From: Bacteroidota bacterium
GTDB lineage: Bacteria > Bacteroidota > Bacteroidia > Bacteroidales > WCHB1-69
Length of the DNA stretch: 37,610 nucleotides
Assembly: GCA_019135895.1 (NCBI GenBank)
Contig: JAGVVH010000557.1
Location: 1-37,610 of the forward strand
Direction: 5' to 3'
A program made the translations under genes and the position numbers. Positions 16,795-26,362 of the stretch are shown piece after piece (position 1 is the stretch's first letter; the number at the start of each line of letters is the position of its first letter). Under the pieces are notes generated by a model, which was given only the letters and a program-made list of their open reading frames with translations, did no database searches and was not told where the DNA came from.

Positions 16795-18075
16795 ATGATC
16801 ATCCAAACCCTCATCGAAATTCTAAAAACAGAAGAGTCTGTTTTCATCAACGATCTTGGACAATTCTCTAAACACTTTGTATCGGCACAACTTACAGATG
16901 GGGTGCTTTATCCGCCGCAATACCACGTTAAGTTTAATTCCAAAAGTGATGGCAACGGATTTGCCTTTACGCTGAAATTGTCTGAGAAATTGCAAAAAAG
17001 AATTCCTGAAGCAGATGGTGAAGTTAAAAAATGGGTTGAAGAATTAAAAGCTGCCGTATTAAACAATAAAAGTATCTCTTTTCACAACTTTGGAACTTTT
17101 TATTTAAATAGCAAAGGGGAACTTGGTTTTGATTCTACCAATATTGTGGAGCTGAACAGTGAATACGAAGGGATGGAACCTATTGAAATAAAAGCTCTCG
17201 AAAAAGAAGAGGTCGTTTCCGAAACTGTACCCACCAAAGAACAAATGAAAGAAGAAGTTGTGGAGACTATTTCGGATAATATCCAACCCTCACCTAATCC
17301 TGCTATGGAAATTCCTGAAGTTAACAATGTTGCTGCTGCCGCAGGCACTTCGAATGAAACTAAGATTATGGATGAGGAGAAAGAGAAAACTCTTGCTGAA
17401 CCCGGTGTCTCAGAAGTCGAAGTTAAAGCCGAAACCTCAATTCCTCAAGAGAATATTGGGGTAGAAAAAGAATCTAAACCCAAAAAGAAGCATCGTAAGG
17501 CAGCCATTATCCTGACCATCATTTTGGTTGTTCTCCTTTCATTAGGAGCCATTGGCTATTTCTATTGGGTTCCAATTGAGTTGACTGTTAAAGATATTAT
17601 GCACCAATACTTCAGCAAAGAGACTGTTCAGACAGGAGTGGTCACCGAAGGGTCTTCTGAATTTGATATTTTTAATCAAATAAATGAAAATGGGTGCTGT
17701 AATAAGGAAGTCGTTCTAATTCCTTTCCTCCCGGGTTATGAACAGAATGGTGACACTTCAGCCGTTGAAAAGGAACCCCTTTCAGCCGGAGAGATAACGT
17801 CTTCAGATGAAGAGACTATTCTGTCGCCATCCACAACCGAATTCTCCAAAACGCTCTTCCAAAAAGGAAAATACTATGTGATTGCAGGCAGTTTTATCTC
17901 TGAAAAGGATGCTGCTCTTCATATCAAAGAGAGATCGTTGCAGCATCTAAACCCGATTTTGCTTTATCAAGATGGCAATAACAGAATAAGAGTTTGTGTT
18001 GGAATCTATAATAGTGAGCAGGAAGCTAATGACTTTGTAAATAAGATAAACAGAAATTACTGGGTATTAAAATAA
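16795..18075 (+). CDS. HU-like (CCDC81-type) / SPOR-domain membrane protein
   Basis: The protein has 426 residues with three parts. Residues about 1-125 resemble the two consecutive HU/IHF-fold modules of the prokaryotic CCDC81-like family (VFINDLGQFSKHFVSAQL; SISFHNFGTFYLNSKGELGF). A Glu/Lys/Pro-rich linker (about 130-230) runs to one membrane segment at about 236-256 (AAIILTIILVVLLSLGAIGY), preceded by a basic KPKKKHRK stretch, so the HU part is cytoplasmic. The extracytoplasmic tail ends in a SPOR domain (about 358-426, YYVIAGSFISEKDAALH; NRIRVCVGIYNSEQEA). SPOR domains bind denuded septal peptidoglycan. The architecture could link DNA or another cytoplasmic partner to the division site, which is inference. 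It follows kdsB by 42 bases. Confidence 0.85.
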   Translation: MIIQTLIEILKTEESVFINDLGQFSKHFVSAQLTDGVLYPPQYHVKFNSKSDGNGFAFTLKLSEKLQKRIPEADGEVKKWVEELKAAVLNNKSISFHNFGTFYLNSKGELGFDSTNIVELNSEYEGMEPIEIKALEKEEVVSETVPTKEQMKEEVVETISDNIQPSPNPAMEIPEVNNVAAAAGTSNETKIMDEEKEKTLAEPGVSEVEVKAETSIPQENIGVEKESKPKKKHRKAAIILTIILVVLLSLGAIGYFYWVPIELTVKDIMHQYFSKETVQTGVVTEGSSEFDIFNQINENGCCNKEVVLIPFLPGYEQNGDTSAVEKEPLSAGEITSSDEETILSPSTTEFSKTLFQKGKYYVIAGSFISEKDAALHIKERSLQHLNPILLYQDGNNRIRVCVGIYNSEQEANDFVNKINRNYWVLK

Positions 18076-18155
18076 ATAAATAGATCATTTTTAGTTAGCA
18101 ATAATTTATTCACAGAAATTAACCTTATAAAACATTAACCCTAAAATATATAATT

Positions 18156-19691
18156 ATGAAAAGAGCATTGATTAGCGTAAGCGATAAGACCAATCTGATT
18201 CCCTTTGTCAAGGAATTAATTGCTCTCAATTTTGAAATAATATCCACCGGTGGAACAAAAAAATTACTGGAAGAATCCGGACTAAGAATTTTGGGAATAA
18301 GTGAAATAACAGGATTTCCGGAAATCATGGACGGTCGTGTTAAGACACTCCACCCAAAGGTTCATGGGGGATTGCTCTCTGTCAGGACCAATGCCAAACA
18401 TATCGAAGAGATGAAAGAGAACGGCATTGAATTTATAGATATGGTGGTGGTCAATTTATATCCGTTTAAGCAGACAATTGAAAAAGAAGGAGTTTACTTT
18501 TCCGAAGCCATTGAAAATATTGATATCGGAGGGCCGAGCATGCTGAGAAGTGCTGCAAAGAATCATAAATTTGTGACCGTACTGTGTGATGCCGATGACT
18601 ATGACTCTGTTATTAAAGAAATCAAAGAAAACGGCGATACCACCATTGAAACACGTTCCAAACTTGCAGCGAAGGTATTTCGTCATACAGCCTCATACGA
18701 CGCCACTATAGCCCAATATTTAACCGAGCAATGCCATGAAGAAAGTCCCGAATCTATTACCCTGACATTTGACAAAAAGCAGGATTTGCGATACGGAGAG
18801 AACCCTCATCAAAAAGCTGCTTTTTATGCCGGTAAAAAACAGGCCTTTTCAATGGCATGGGCAACACAATTACATGGCAAGGAATTGTCCTACAATAATA
18901 TTCAGGATGCGGATGCCACTTTGCAAATTGTGAAAGAGTTTTCAGAACCTGTGGTGGTTGCCGTTAAACATAAAAATCCTTGCGGCGTAGGAACAGGAAA
19001 AAATCTCATGGAAGCCTGGAAAAGAGCTTACGAAGTTGATATGGTTTCCATTTACGGAGGAATTGTTGCTACCAATCAGGAAATTGACGTTGAAACAGCG
19101 AAAGAGATGAAGCCTGTTTTTCTTGAAATCATTTTGGCTCCATCTTTTACACAGGATGCTTTTGAAATTCTGTCTGCAAAGAAAAATATCAGGCTGATGA
19201 CCTACGAATTAACCTCTCCTAATCAGGATAAAGATATGTTTATCAGTGTAAATGGAGGAATGTTGCTACAGGAACTTGACAACATGAGTTCTTCGGATTA
19301 TGCTATCAATGTAGTTACCAAAAAAGAACCCACTTCGAGTGAGCTCAAGGATTTACTCTTTGCCATGAAAGTGTGCAAGCATGTCAAATCAAACGCCATC
19401 ACGCTCGTTAAGGACAATAAGACCATTGGAGTCGGAGCCGGTCAGATGAATCGTGTGGGATCAGCCCATATTGCCATGGAACAGGCTAAAAATCTTGGAT
19501 ATACCGATAATATTGCACTTGCCAGTGATGCTTTTTTCCCGTTTGACGATGTAGTTAAGATGGCAAAGGAATATGGAATTACTGCGATCATTCAACCGGG
19601 CGGTTCTGTTAGGGATGAAGAATCTATTAAGGCATGTGACGAATTAGGAATCTCGATGATTTTCACCGGAATTCGCCATTTTAAACACTAA
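18156..19691 (+). CDS. purH: Bifunctional AICAR formyltransferase / IMP cyclohydrolase
   Basis: It catalyses the last two steps of de novo IMP synthesis in the cytoplasm. The protein has 511 residues, normal for PurH. The N-terminal IMP cyclohydrolase (MGS-like) domain, about 1-195, shows [32 protein letters not shown] and [15 protein letters not shown]. The C-terminal AICAR transformylase domain shows [16 protein letters not shown], the catalytic [14 protein letters not shown], and [16 protein letters not shown] with FFPFDD. ung starts 5 bases after its stop, so the two are co-transcribed. The 80-base gap upstream has no recognisable promoter. Confidence 0.97.
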   Translation: MKRALISVSDKTNLIPFVKELIALNFEIISTGGTKKLLEESGLRILGISEITGFPEIMDGRVKTLHPKVHGGLLSVRTNAKHIEEMKENGIEFIDMVVVNLYPFKQTIEKEGVYFSEAIENIDIGGPSMLRSAAKNHKFVTVLCDADDYDSVIKEIKENGDTTIETRSKLAAKVFRHTASYDATIAQYLTEQCHEESPESITLTFDKKQDLRYGENPHQKAAFYAGKKQAFSMAWATQLHGKELSYNNIQDADATLQIVKEFSEPVVVAVKHKNPCGVGTGKNLMEAWKRAYEVDMVSIYGGIVATNQEIDVETAKEMKPVFLEIILAPSFTQDAFEILSAKKNIRLMTYELTSPNQDKDMFISVNGGMLLQELDNMSSSDYAINVVTKKEPTSSELKDLLFAMKVCKHVKSNAITLVKDNKTIGVGAGQMNRVGSAHIAMEQAKNLGYTDNIALASDAFFPFDDVVKMAKEYGITAIIQPGGSVRDEESIKACDELGISMIFTGIRHFKH

Positions 19692-19696
19692 AATCA

Positions 19697-20374
19697 ATGA
19701 CAACCGTAAATCCAGTTATTGAAGAGTCGTGGAAAGAGGTTTTGCGGAATGAGTTCAATGCCCCCTATTTCAGGGATTTAAAAGAATTTCTACTTGAAGA
19801 GAAAAAGCATTATACCATATTTCCCCCGGGGAATCTTATCTTCAATGCTTTCAACCTGACTCCCTTTGATAACGTAAAAGTTGTCCTCCTCGGACAGGAC
19901 CCCTACCACAATATTCATCAGGCTCACGGGCTCTGTTTTTCGGTACAACCCGGAATAGAACACCCACGCTCTCTTGTCAATATTTTCAAGGAGCTGCATG
20001 ATGATTTGGGCTATAAGATTCCACAAAGCGGCAATCTTGAAAAATGGGCACAACAAGGAGTGCTATTACTCAATGCCACCCTGACTGTGAGAGCACATCA
20101 GGCCGGATCACACCAAAATCACGGCTGGGAAACTTTCACAGATGCCGTTATCAGAAATTTATCTGACCGTAAAGAAGGATTGGTTTTTCTCTTATGGGGA
20201 AATTATGCCCAGGCAAAAGAGAGTCTTATTGATACTTCCAAACATTTCATACTAAAGACAGTTCACCCATCCCCTTTGTCGGCAAGCCGGGGTTTCTTCG
20301 GATGTAAACATTTTTCCAAAACCAACGAAATTTTAGAGCGGCAGGGAAAAGGAATTATCAACTGGGAGTTATAA
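19697..20374 (+). CDS. ung: Uracil-DNA glycosylase, family 1
   Basis: It removes uracil from DNA to start base-excision repair. The protein has 225 residues. The catalytic water-activating Asp68 is in [15 protein letters not shown]. The uracil-binding [17 protein letters not shown], the [13 protein letters not shown] strand and the C-terminal [13 protein letters not shown] with the catalytic His and DNA-intercalation loop are all present. The start at 19697 lies 5 bases after purH, suggesting an operon. Confidence 0.97.
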   Translation: MTTVNPVIEESWKEVLRNEFNAPYFRDLKEFLLEEKKHYTIFPPGNLIFNAFNLTPFDNVKVVLLGQDPYHNIHQAHGLCFSVQPGIEHPRSLVNIFKELHDDLGYKIPQSGNLEKWAQQGVLLLNATLTVRAHQAGSHQNHGWETFTDAVIRNLSDRKEGLVFLLWGNYAQAKESLIDTSKHFILKTVHPSPLSASRGFFGCKHFSKTNEILERQGKGIINWEL

Positions 20375-20395
20375 GAAAATTTCCAACATTTTTCC

Positions 20396-20403
20396 TATTT
20401 TTG
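20396..20403 (+). promoter_or_regulatory. Promoter -7 box for hutU
   Basis: TATTTTTG, a perfect -7 box, lies 36 bases before the hutU ATG in the 65-base gap after ung. No convincing -33 TTTG at the right spacing. Confidence 0.55.
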
Positions 20404-20439
20404 CAGTTCACAAAATAAATGAAGTAAATCATAGAAATT

Positions 20440-22440
20440 ATGACCTTACAAGAATTTCAACATGACATCATGCAAGGAATCCCGACGACCTTGCCACCCA
20501 CAAAACCTTACGACAAATCGTTTAACCACGCCCCTAAAAGGAATGATATACTAACCCAAGCAGAGAAAAAGATAGCTTTAAAGAATGCTTTACGCTATTT
20601 TGACAGCTCACTTCATGCTCAGTTGGCTCCCGAATTTCTACAAGAGCTCCACGATTATGGTCGCATTTACATGTATCGTTATCAACCGGACTATGACATG
20701 TATGCACGGAACATTGACGAATATCCTGCCAAATGCCGTCAGGCAGCAGCGATCATGTTAATGATACAAAACAATTTAGACCCGGCAGTTGCCCAACACC
20801 CTCATGAACTGATTACCTATGGCGGCAACGGGGCAGTTTTTCAAAATTGGGCTCAATATCGTCTTACGATGCAATATCTCTCGCAAATGACCGAAGAGCA
20901 GACATTGGCAATGTATTCCGGACATCCCATGGGATTATTTCCTTCCCATAAAGAGGCCCCCAGAGTTGTTGTTACCAATGGAATGGTTATTCCAAACTAT
21001 TCATCCCAGGATCATTGGGAAAAATTCAATGCTATGGGGGTAAGTCAATATGGACAAATGACCGCAGGTTCTTATATGTATATCGGGCCTCAGGGTATTG
21101 TGCACGGGACTACTATTACCATTTTAAATGCTGCACGAAAAATCGGGGATTCTATCGGAGGAAAACTCTTTATTTCTTCAGGACTTGGAGGCATGTCGGG
21201 TGCTCAGCCAAAAGCAGGGAATATTGCGGGCTGTGTATCGATAATCGCCGAAGTAAATCCTGCCGCTGCCATCAAACGCCATCAACAGGGCTGGGTGGAT
21301 GAGATCTTTACCAATATTGATGATTTGATGCAACAGGTAGCCATTGCAAGGAGTAAAAAAATCGCACACTCTTTTGCCTATCAGGGCAACATTGTCGATT
21401 TGTGGGAATATTGCGTAAAACATGATATTCAGGTTGACTTAGGCTCCGACCAGACCTCCCTGCACAATCCATGGTCAGGCGGTTATTATCCTGTCGGTTA
21501 CAGTTTTGAAGAGTCAAAAGTGATGATGGCTGAACAACCCGAGCAGTTTAAAGAAGCTGTCCGTCACAGTTTGAGGCGTCAGATAGAAGCCATTAACAAA
21601 CTTGCAGCTAAAGGGATGTACTTTTTCGACTATGGAAATGCTTTCCTTTTGGAAGCAAGTCGCGCCGGTGCAGATGTTTTAAAAAGTGACGGAACATTCA
21701 AATATCCCTCTTATGTTCAAGACATTATGGGACCCATGTGTTTCGATTTCGGCTTCGGCCCTTTCCGTTGGGTTTGTACCTCAGGAAAAGCAGCGGATTT
21801 GGAAGTGACAGATCTTTTAGCCATCGAAGTTCTTAAAAAAATGATTTCTGATTCACCTAATAAAATAAAGCAACAGATGGAGGATAACATCCGGTGGATT
21901 GAAGGGGCTAAAGCAAATAAATTGGTAGTAGGTTCACAGGCAAGAATTTTGTATGCTGATGCAGAAGGACGAATCAAAATAGCAGAAGCTTTCAACCGGG
22001 CAATCCGCGAAGGCAAAATTTCAGCACCTATTGTGCTGGGACGAGATCACCATGACGTATCCGGGACAGACTCTCCTTTCAGAGAGACCTCCAACATTTA
22101 CGACGGCTCCTCATTTACTGCCGACATGGCCATACAGAATGTTATTGGGGATTCTTTCCGCGGGGCTACCTGGGTTTCTATTCACAACGGAGGCGGTGTA
22201 GGTTGGGGCGAAGTTATCAACGGAGGCTTCGGAATGTTGTTGGATGGAACTCCTGATGCAGACAGAAGACTCAAAACGATGCTCTTTTGGGATGTCAATA
22301 ACGGCATTTCACGCCGTTCCTGGGCAAGAAACGAAGGAGCAGTTTTTGCCATCAAAAGGGCTATGAACGGAAATCCGGAGTTAAAAGTAACCTTGCCCAA
22401 CTTTGCCGATGATAACCTTATTGACCATTTAGTTGAATAG
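20440..22440 (+). CDS. hutU: Urocanate hydratase
   Basis: It converts urocanate to imidazolone propionate, the second step of histidine degradation, with tightly bound NAD. The protein has 666 residues, the long urocanase form found in Bacteroidota. The conserved N-terminal segment GGNGAVFQNWAQYRLTMQYL is followed by SGHPMGLFPSHKEAPR and the NAD-binding-region SGLGGMSGAQPKAGNIAGC. The active-site Cys lies in PMCFDFGFGPFRWV (about residue 434), and GRDHHDVSGTDSPFRET occurs near the end. No hutH, hutI or other hut gene is adjacent, so the pathway must be completed elsewhere. It has its own promoter. Confidence 0.97.
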   Translation: MTLQEFQHDIMQGIPTTLPPTKPYDKSFNHAPKRNDILTQAEKKIALKNALRYFDSSLHAQLAPEFLQELHDYGRIYMYRYQPDYDMYARNIDEYPAKCRQAAAIMLMIQNNLDPAVAQHPHELITYGGNGAVFQNWAQYRLTMQYLSQMTEEQTLAMYSGHPMGLFPSHKEAPRVVVTNGMVIPNYSSQDHWEKFNAMGVSQYGQMTAGSYMYIGPQGIVHGTTITILNAARKIGDSIGGKLFISSGLGGMSGAQPKAGNIAGCVSIIAEVNPAAAIKRHQQGWVDEIFTNIDDLMQQVAIARSKKIAHSFAYQGNIVDLWEYCVKHDIQVDLGSDQTSLHNPWSGGYYPVGYSFEESKVMMAEQPEQFKEAVRHSLRRQIEAINKLAAKGMYFFDYGNAFLLEASRAGADVLKSDGTFKYPSYVQDIMGPMCFDFGFGPFRWVCTSGKAADLEVTDLLAIEVLKKMISDSPNKIKQQMEDNIRWIEGAKANKLVVGSQARILYADAEGRIKIAEAFNRAIREGKISAPIVLGRDHHDVSGTDSPFRETSNIYDGSSFTADMAIQNVIGDSFRGATWVSIHNGGGVGWGEVINGGFGMLLDGTPDADRRLKTMLFWDVNNGISRRSWARNEGAVFAIKRAMNGNPELKVTLPNFADDNLIDHLVE

Positions 22441-22456
22441 TAAATTCATATCCATA

Positions 22457-23317
22457 ATGATTAAAATAGCGAACACCCTCTACGGAACCTTGATTTTATT
22501 AGCTTTGCTAACTTCTTGCCGTCCCAAGCAAGAAGAGATTGTCATCATTCCTGATGCTCAAAAAAATCATCTGCAAAGAAATATGCTCAAGGGACCGGTT
22601 AAAAGCATCTCAACGACATTACTCTATATTACCGAAATTGATTCCGTGACAAAAAAGGTCGACACGATTTCCACCAATATTCAGTTCTATAGCCCGGATG
22701 GATTTCTTGTAAAAAGTTACTCCCTGAATGCAAAAAATGACACCATTTTATCCCGAATTATTCATTACCGAAAAGATGCCAAGGAAGATTACTGGGATGA
22801 ATTTGACTCCACCGGAAAAAAAATTAAATGGTGTCAATATGAATATGACATGAATCAATATAAGTCAGGGGAAAAGATCTATAAAAACGACTCCCTTTCA
22901 TACAGCATTGAATATAAAACTGACGGAATGGGAAACATCATCCGGATGACCCGAGATTATGTCACTTATAAGCTATCCAACGTCATGAAATACAATACAG
23001 ATGGTCTTCTCTACCGCATTGATGAAATGGATCCGGATGGGAAACTTTTCAAGTATGTAGTTCTTGAATATGACAACTATGGGGATGAAGTAAACCGAAG
23101 GGCATTCAAGAGTGAAAACAACCTCATTGAATACACTTACACGCAATATGACCAAAATGGTCGGCTAATTAAAGTTATTTATGAAGATCGTCTGCATAAA
23201 TTCCAGGAGACCTCAGAATACAGCGGTCATGACAAACAGGGGAACTGGAAAAAAGAAATCCGAAAAAAAGCAAACAATATTTCATTAGTCAGGGAACGCA
23301 ACATAGTTTATTACTAA
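22457..23317 (+). CDS. Lipoprotein with YD-repeat-like segments
   Basis: The protein has 286 residues from the ATG at 22457. A TTG at 22433 inside hutU is rejected because the signal peptide begins at the ATG. The signal peptide MIKIANTLYGTLILLALL ends in the lipobox LTSC, so the protein should be lipid-anchored. The mature protein contains several irregular repeats of a Y-x(n)-DxxG type (YKTDGMGNIIRMTRDY; YNTDGLLYRIDEMDPDG; YDNYGDEVNRRAF; YDQNGRLIKVIYED), reminiscent of YD/RHS-like or antitoxin-YwqK-like beta repeats. No enzymatic motif is seen. It follows hutU by 16 bases. Function unknown. Confidence 0.8.
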   Translation: MIKIANTLYGTLILLALLTSCRPKQEEIVIIPDAQKNHLQRNMLKGPVKSISTTLLYITEIDSVTKKVDTISTNIQFYSPDGFLVKSYSLNAKNDTILSRIIHYRKDAKEDYWDEFDSTGKKIKWCQYEYDMNQYKSGEKIYKNDSLSYSIEYKTDGMGNIIRMTRDYVTYKLSNVMKYNTDGLLYRIDEMDPDGKLFKYVVLEYDNYGDEVNRRAFKSENNLIEYTYTQYDQNGRLIKVIYEDRLHKFQETSEYSGHDKQGNWKKEIRKKANNISLVRERNIVYY

Positions 23318-23330
23318 TTAATATTTTTTG

Positions 23331-23338
23331 TACTTTTG
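23331..23338 (+). promoter_or_regulatory. Promoter -7 box for the DUF5606 gene
   Basis: TACTTTTG matches TAnnTTTG and lies 14 bases after the preceding stop codon. It would give a leader of about 115 bases before the ATG at 23462, longer than others here. No good -33 element is seen. Confidence 0.5.
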
Positions 23339-23461
23339 CATTTGACCTAAAAAAATAGTATGAACTCTTTAATTCTTCCTTTAAAAGTCAATTTCCTTTA
23401 TCAGCTTATTTTTAACACCAAATAAAATAATCATTTACTACTAATTATTTATCACATTAAA

Positions 23462-23905
23462 ATGGACTTATCTAAAATTTTATCAATCACAGGAAAACCG
23501 GGTTTATATCAATTGATTTCAAAGACCAAAAACAGTTTTATTGTGGAATCATTGCTTGACAAAAAAAGAATTCCCGCCTTTTCGCACGACGGAGTATCCA
23601 CGCTGGATAATATTGCCATCTTTACAGAAGAAGAAGATTTGGCTATTGAAAAAGTCTTTCAGGCAATCTTCAAAAAAGAAAACGGGGCAAAAATTCCTGA
23701 TATTTTGAATAATAATGATCTTATCAAAAAATATTTTGAAGAAGTTCTTCCTTCCTATGACAAAGAAAGGGTCTATGTTTCAAATATGAAGAAAGTACTT
23801 ACATGGTATAACATTCTTGCTGAAAACAATTTGATTGATCTGGAAGAGAAAGTGGAAACAGAACCCGAAAAACCGGAAGAGAAAGAAGAAGAAGCCAAAG
23901 AGTAG
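23462..23905 (+). CDS. DUF5606 family protein
   Basis: The protein has 147 residues, no signal peptide or membrane segment, and so is probably cytoplasmic. The beginning MDLSKILSITGKPGLYQL, with SFIVESLLDKKRIPAF, is typical of DUF5606, a small conserved Bacteroidota family. A helical middle (KYFEEVLPSYDKERVYVS; MKKVLTWYNILAENNL) is followed by a highly acidic Glu/Lys tail of about 20 residues. The function of the family is not known to me. The next gene starts 44 bases downstream on the same strand. Confidence 0.82.
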   Translation: MDLSKILSITGKPGLYQLISKTKNSFIVESLLDKKRIPAFSHDGVSTLDNIAIFTEEEDLAIEKVFQAIFKKENGAKIPDILNNNDLIKKYFEEVLPSYDKERVYVSNMKKVLTWYNILAENNLIDLEEKVETEPEKPEEKEEEAKE

Positions 23906-23949
23906 TTTTCACCTATCGGGAACAATAAAATCCAACTTGATATAATACA

Positions 23950-25443
23950 ATGAAAAGATTTACAGACAATCACAAATGGTGGGTTATCATTGGGACAGCT
24001 TTGGTGATAGTGGCTATTGGAACAGGCATTTTTTTCTACCATAATTTCTTTCGTCAGACCAATGCCAAGCTCATCGAGACAGTGCCACCGGAAGTATCTT
24101 TTATTTTTCAGATAAATGATAATGAAACGTTTGTAAAGAAATCATCCTCGCTTCTCCCCTATCTTAATGAATTATTTGCGATGGATGCCGTAGCAGGTTT
24201 TGAATATTTTGTTGATAAATTCCCGACCAAAAATCCAAAGATTATCATTTCAGGACATCAGACGGCAGATAAAACGGTGTTGCTATTTTCCACGAAAATT
24301 GATGAGCGTACCTTTAGGGAATTGTTGAGCACACTGCGCATTGATCCCAGAAACTATATCTCTTTTGAAGATGCCAAAATATACACTTTTGGAACTCATT
24401 TCAAGAGGTTTAACTTCACTTACCAGAATAATATTTTTTCAGCCTCCGAAGAGATTGAATTATTGAAAAAGTCAATGGTTCAGCTCCGGCATCCACGGAA
24501 TCTGCTTTCAAATAAAGATTTTATGCATCTGTACAAGATGGTGGAGAAGAATGAGAAACAGAACTGGCTTATTCTCAATAGCCGACAATATTTTGCCAAT
24601 ATCCCCGATAAATTAGCCTCCCAATACAAGCAAAATTTCAATATTGACAAAAGCCTCTCTTCTTGGTCAGCCTACCAGATTCACTTATCAGATAATGAGC
24701 TTAAATTAACCGGCTTTTCTCTCGATGACGGGACTTTCTTTCAAAAGTTTGACGAACAACCTGCAGCAAAAGGAACGCCCTCTTTTCTGATGCCCCTTAA
24801 TTGCAATTATTACATTTCATTCAGAGTCCCGGATAAGAACCAATTTATCAAACAATATTCAGAAAACAACTCTGCTGCCTCTTCCACCGCAATTAATCAG
24901 TATAAAGCCCTGAGTCCTTCGGCAACCTATTATTTCTCACTCTCGGATGATTCTATTGCCTATCACTATTTAATTGCCAAAGTTGATACCAATTCTATTA
25001 AAACAGAAGCCCTGCTGGGTGCAAATCAAACACCCGATTCTATTATTTACTATTCAAAAAATAGCATATATAAATCTAATCTCACTGATTTCAACGATCT
25101 TTTATCTTCTTTTCATCATAAAGCATCGTTACGCTATTTCATTAAACAAGAAGAATATTACATTTTTTCAGATTCTCCGGTCTCTTTAGAATATTACCTT
25201 AAGAGTCTTGCAACAGGCACTATTGATAATAATCAGCAATACAAATTTTCGAAATCCGGTTTACCTACTGAAAGTAATTATGAACTATTCTTCTACAGTG
25301 AAAAGCCGGAAACGATCTCCCAATATTTTATTGAATCAGAAACAACTTCAAATGTTGTCAAAGGATTATCGGTATTTTCCTTATCGTTTTCTGCACCACA
25401 AGATGGATTGGTTCCAACTTATGTTTATATAAAATTCCGTTAA
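23950..25443 (+). CDS. Membrane-anchored protein of unknown function
   Basis: The protein has 497 residues. A short basic N-terminus and one membrane segment (about 10-31, WWVIIGTALVIVAIGTGIFF) leave a large extracytoplasmic domain. The layout recalls DUF3352-like proteins of Bacteroidota: a strand opening ETVPPEVSFIFQIND, then helices with LPYLNELFAMDAV and a long mixed region with many Tyr and Ser. That family label is a low-confidence guess. No catalytic motif is seen. It lies 44 bases after the DUF5606 gene, and its stop is 6 bases from the end of the convergent metallopeptidase gene. Confidence 0.75.
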   Translation: MKRFTDNHKWWVIIGTALVIVAIGTGIFFYHNFFRQTNAKLIETVPPEVSFIFQINDNETFVKKSSSLLPYLNELFAMDAVAGFEYFVDKFPTKNPKIIISGHQTADKTVLLFSTKIDERTFRELLSTLRIDPRNYISFEDAKIYTFGTHFKRFNFTYQNNIFSASEEIELLKKSMVQLRHPRNLLSNKDFMHLYKMVEKNEKQNWLILNSRQYFANIPDKLASQYKQNFNIDKSLSSWSAYQIHLSDNELKLTGFSLDDGTFFQKFDEQPAAKGTPSFLMPLNCNYYISFRVPDKNQFIKQYSENNSAASSTAINQYKALSPSATYYFSLSDDSIAYHYLIAKVDTNSIKTEALLGANQTPDSIIYYSKNSIYKSNLTDFNDLLSSFHHKASLRYFIKQEEYYIFSDSPVSLEYYLKSLATGTIDNNQQYKFSKSGLPTESNYELFFYSEKPETISQYFIESETTSNVVKGLSVFSLSFSAPQDGLVPTYVYIKFR

Positions 25444-25449
25444 ACTTCT

Positions 25450-26154
25450 TTAGTCTCTTCTGGCGGTAATCATGGCAATATAATAGAGCAAGGTTGCCAA
25501 TGATGAGAGTGCCGCAACGAGATAAGTACGGGCAGCCCATTTCAGGGCATCTTTTGCATGTTCATTTTCCTGACCGGAAGTGATTCCTGTTGCATCCAAC
25601 CATGCTAAAGCACGACGGGAGGCATTGTATTCAACCGGCAATGTAATAAAGGAAAATATGGTAGTCAATGCAAACAAAGCAATTCCAACCATCAGCACTA
25701 CAACCCCGATTGATTGAAAAGTAGCCGAAACTGATAACATGACCATCCCTGCCAACAGAATCCATTGCGACCAGTTAGCACCAAATTGTACTACCGGAAC
25801 CATATTGGAACGCATGGTTAGCCATTGATAAGCAGTGGCATGTTGAACAGCGTGCCCCGTTTCATGAGCAGCAACGGCAGCAGCAGCCACACTATTGCTG
25901 TTGTAGACACCTTCGCTCAAATTGATGGTTTTATTCTTTGGATTGTAATGGTCGGTCAATTGCCCCTTAGTTGAAATAACCGTCACATCCATAATGCCGT
26001 TATCACGCAACATCTTCTCGGCAATTTCTCTGCCTGTTAATCCGGAACGTAAAGGCTCTTTGGAATATTTGTTAAACTTAGACTTTAAAGTCTGACTGAC
26101 AATCAGACTGATGATCATAAAGACTCCGAAAATTACCCAATAACCCATATACAT
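25450..26154 (-). CDS. YugP-like integral-membrane zinc metallopeptidase
   Basis: From the ATG at 26154 the protein has 234 residues (MYMGYWVIFGVFMI...). The longer frame upstream lacks a plausible start. An ATG two codons later is equally possible. The first membrane helix is followed by a domain with RSGLTGREIAEKML and NLSEGVYNSNSVAAAAVAAH, then the zinc motif HETGH (His97, Glu98, His101) and HAVQHATAYQWL. Two or three further membrane helices surround PVEYNASRRALAWLD, where the third ligand region lies. This is the pattern of the YugP / DUF zinc-peptidase family, probably acting at the inner membrane. Physiological substrates are not known. Confidence 0.92.
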   Translation of the reverse strand: MYMGYWVIFGVFMIISLIVSQTLKSKFNKYSKEPLRSGLTGREIAEKMLRDNGIMDVTVISTKGQLTDHYNPKNKTINLSEGVYNSNSVAAAAVAAHETGHAVQHATAYQWLTMRSNMVPVVQFGANWSQWILLAGMVMLSVSATFQSIGVVVLMVGIALFALTTIFSFITLPVEYNASRRALAWLDATGITSGQENEHAKDALKWAARTYLVAALSSLATLLYYIAMITARRD

Positions 26155-26278
26155 AGTAATAATATTTAATTTTAGACTTAGTAATAACTGAAAAAATGGG
26201 GAAATGTTCAATCCGGTTTTGTTTTTTTACCAATTGAAATATATTTATCTAAAATAGCTGCTGCATTAAAAAAACATG

Positions 26279-26286
26279 TAATTTTG
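26279..26286 (+). promoter_or_regulatory. Promoter -7 box for the M49-like lipoprotein gene
   Basis: TAATTTTG fits TAnnTTTG and lies 76 bases before the ATG at 26363, in a 208-base gap between divergent genes. The rest of that gap is AT-rich, with no further element I can support and no clear minus-strand promoter for the metallopeptidase gene. Confidence 0.5.
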
Positions 26287-26362
26287 CCTCTCTTTGAAAA
26301 AAATATATTTTAGCAATTAATACACTATAAACCAAATAAATATTAAATTAAAATCAATAGAA

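Noticed and set aside
23360..23425. Micro-ORF of 21 codons in the leader of the DUF5606 gene
   Set aside because: No Shine-Dalgarno sequence, no recognisable regulatory peptide (no runs of one amino acid) and no terminator/antiterminator pair. Likely chance.
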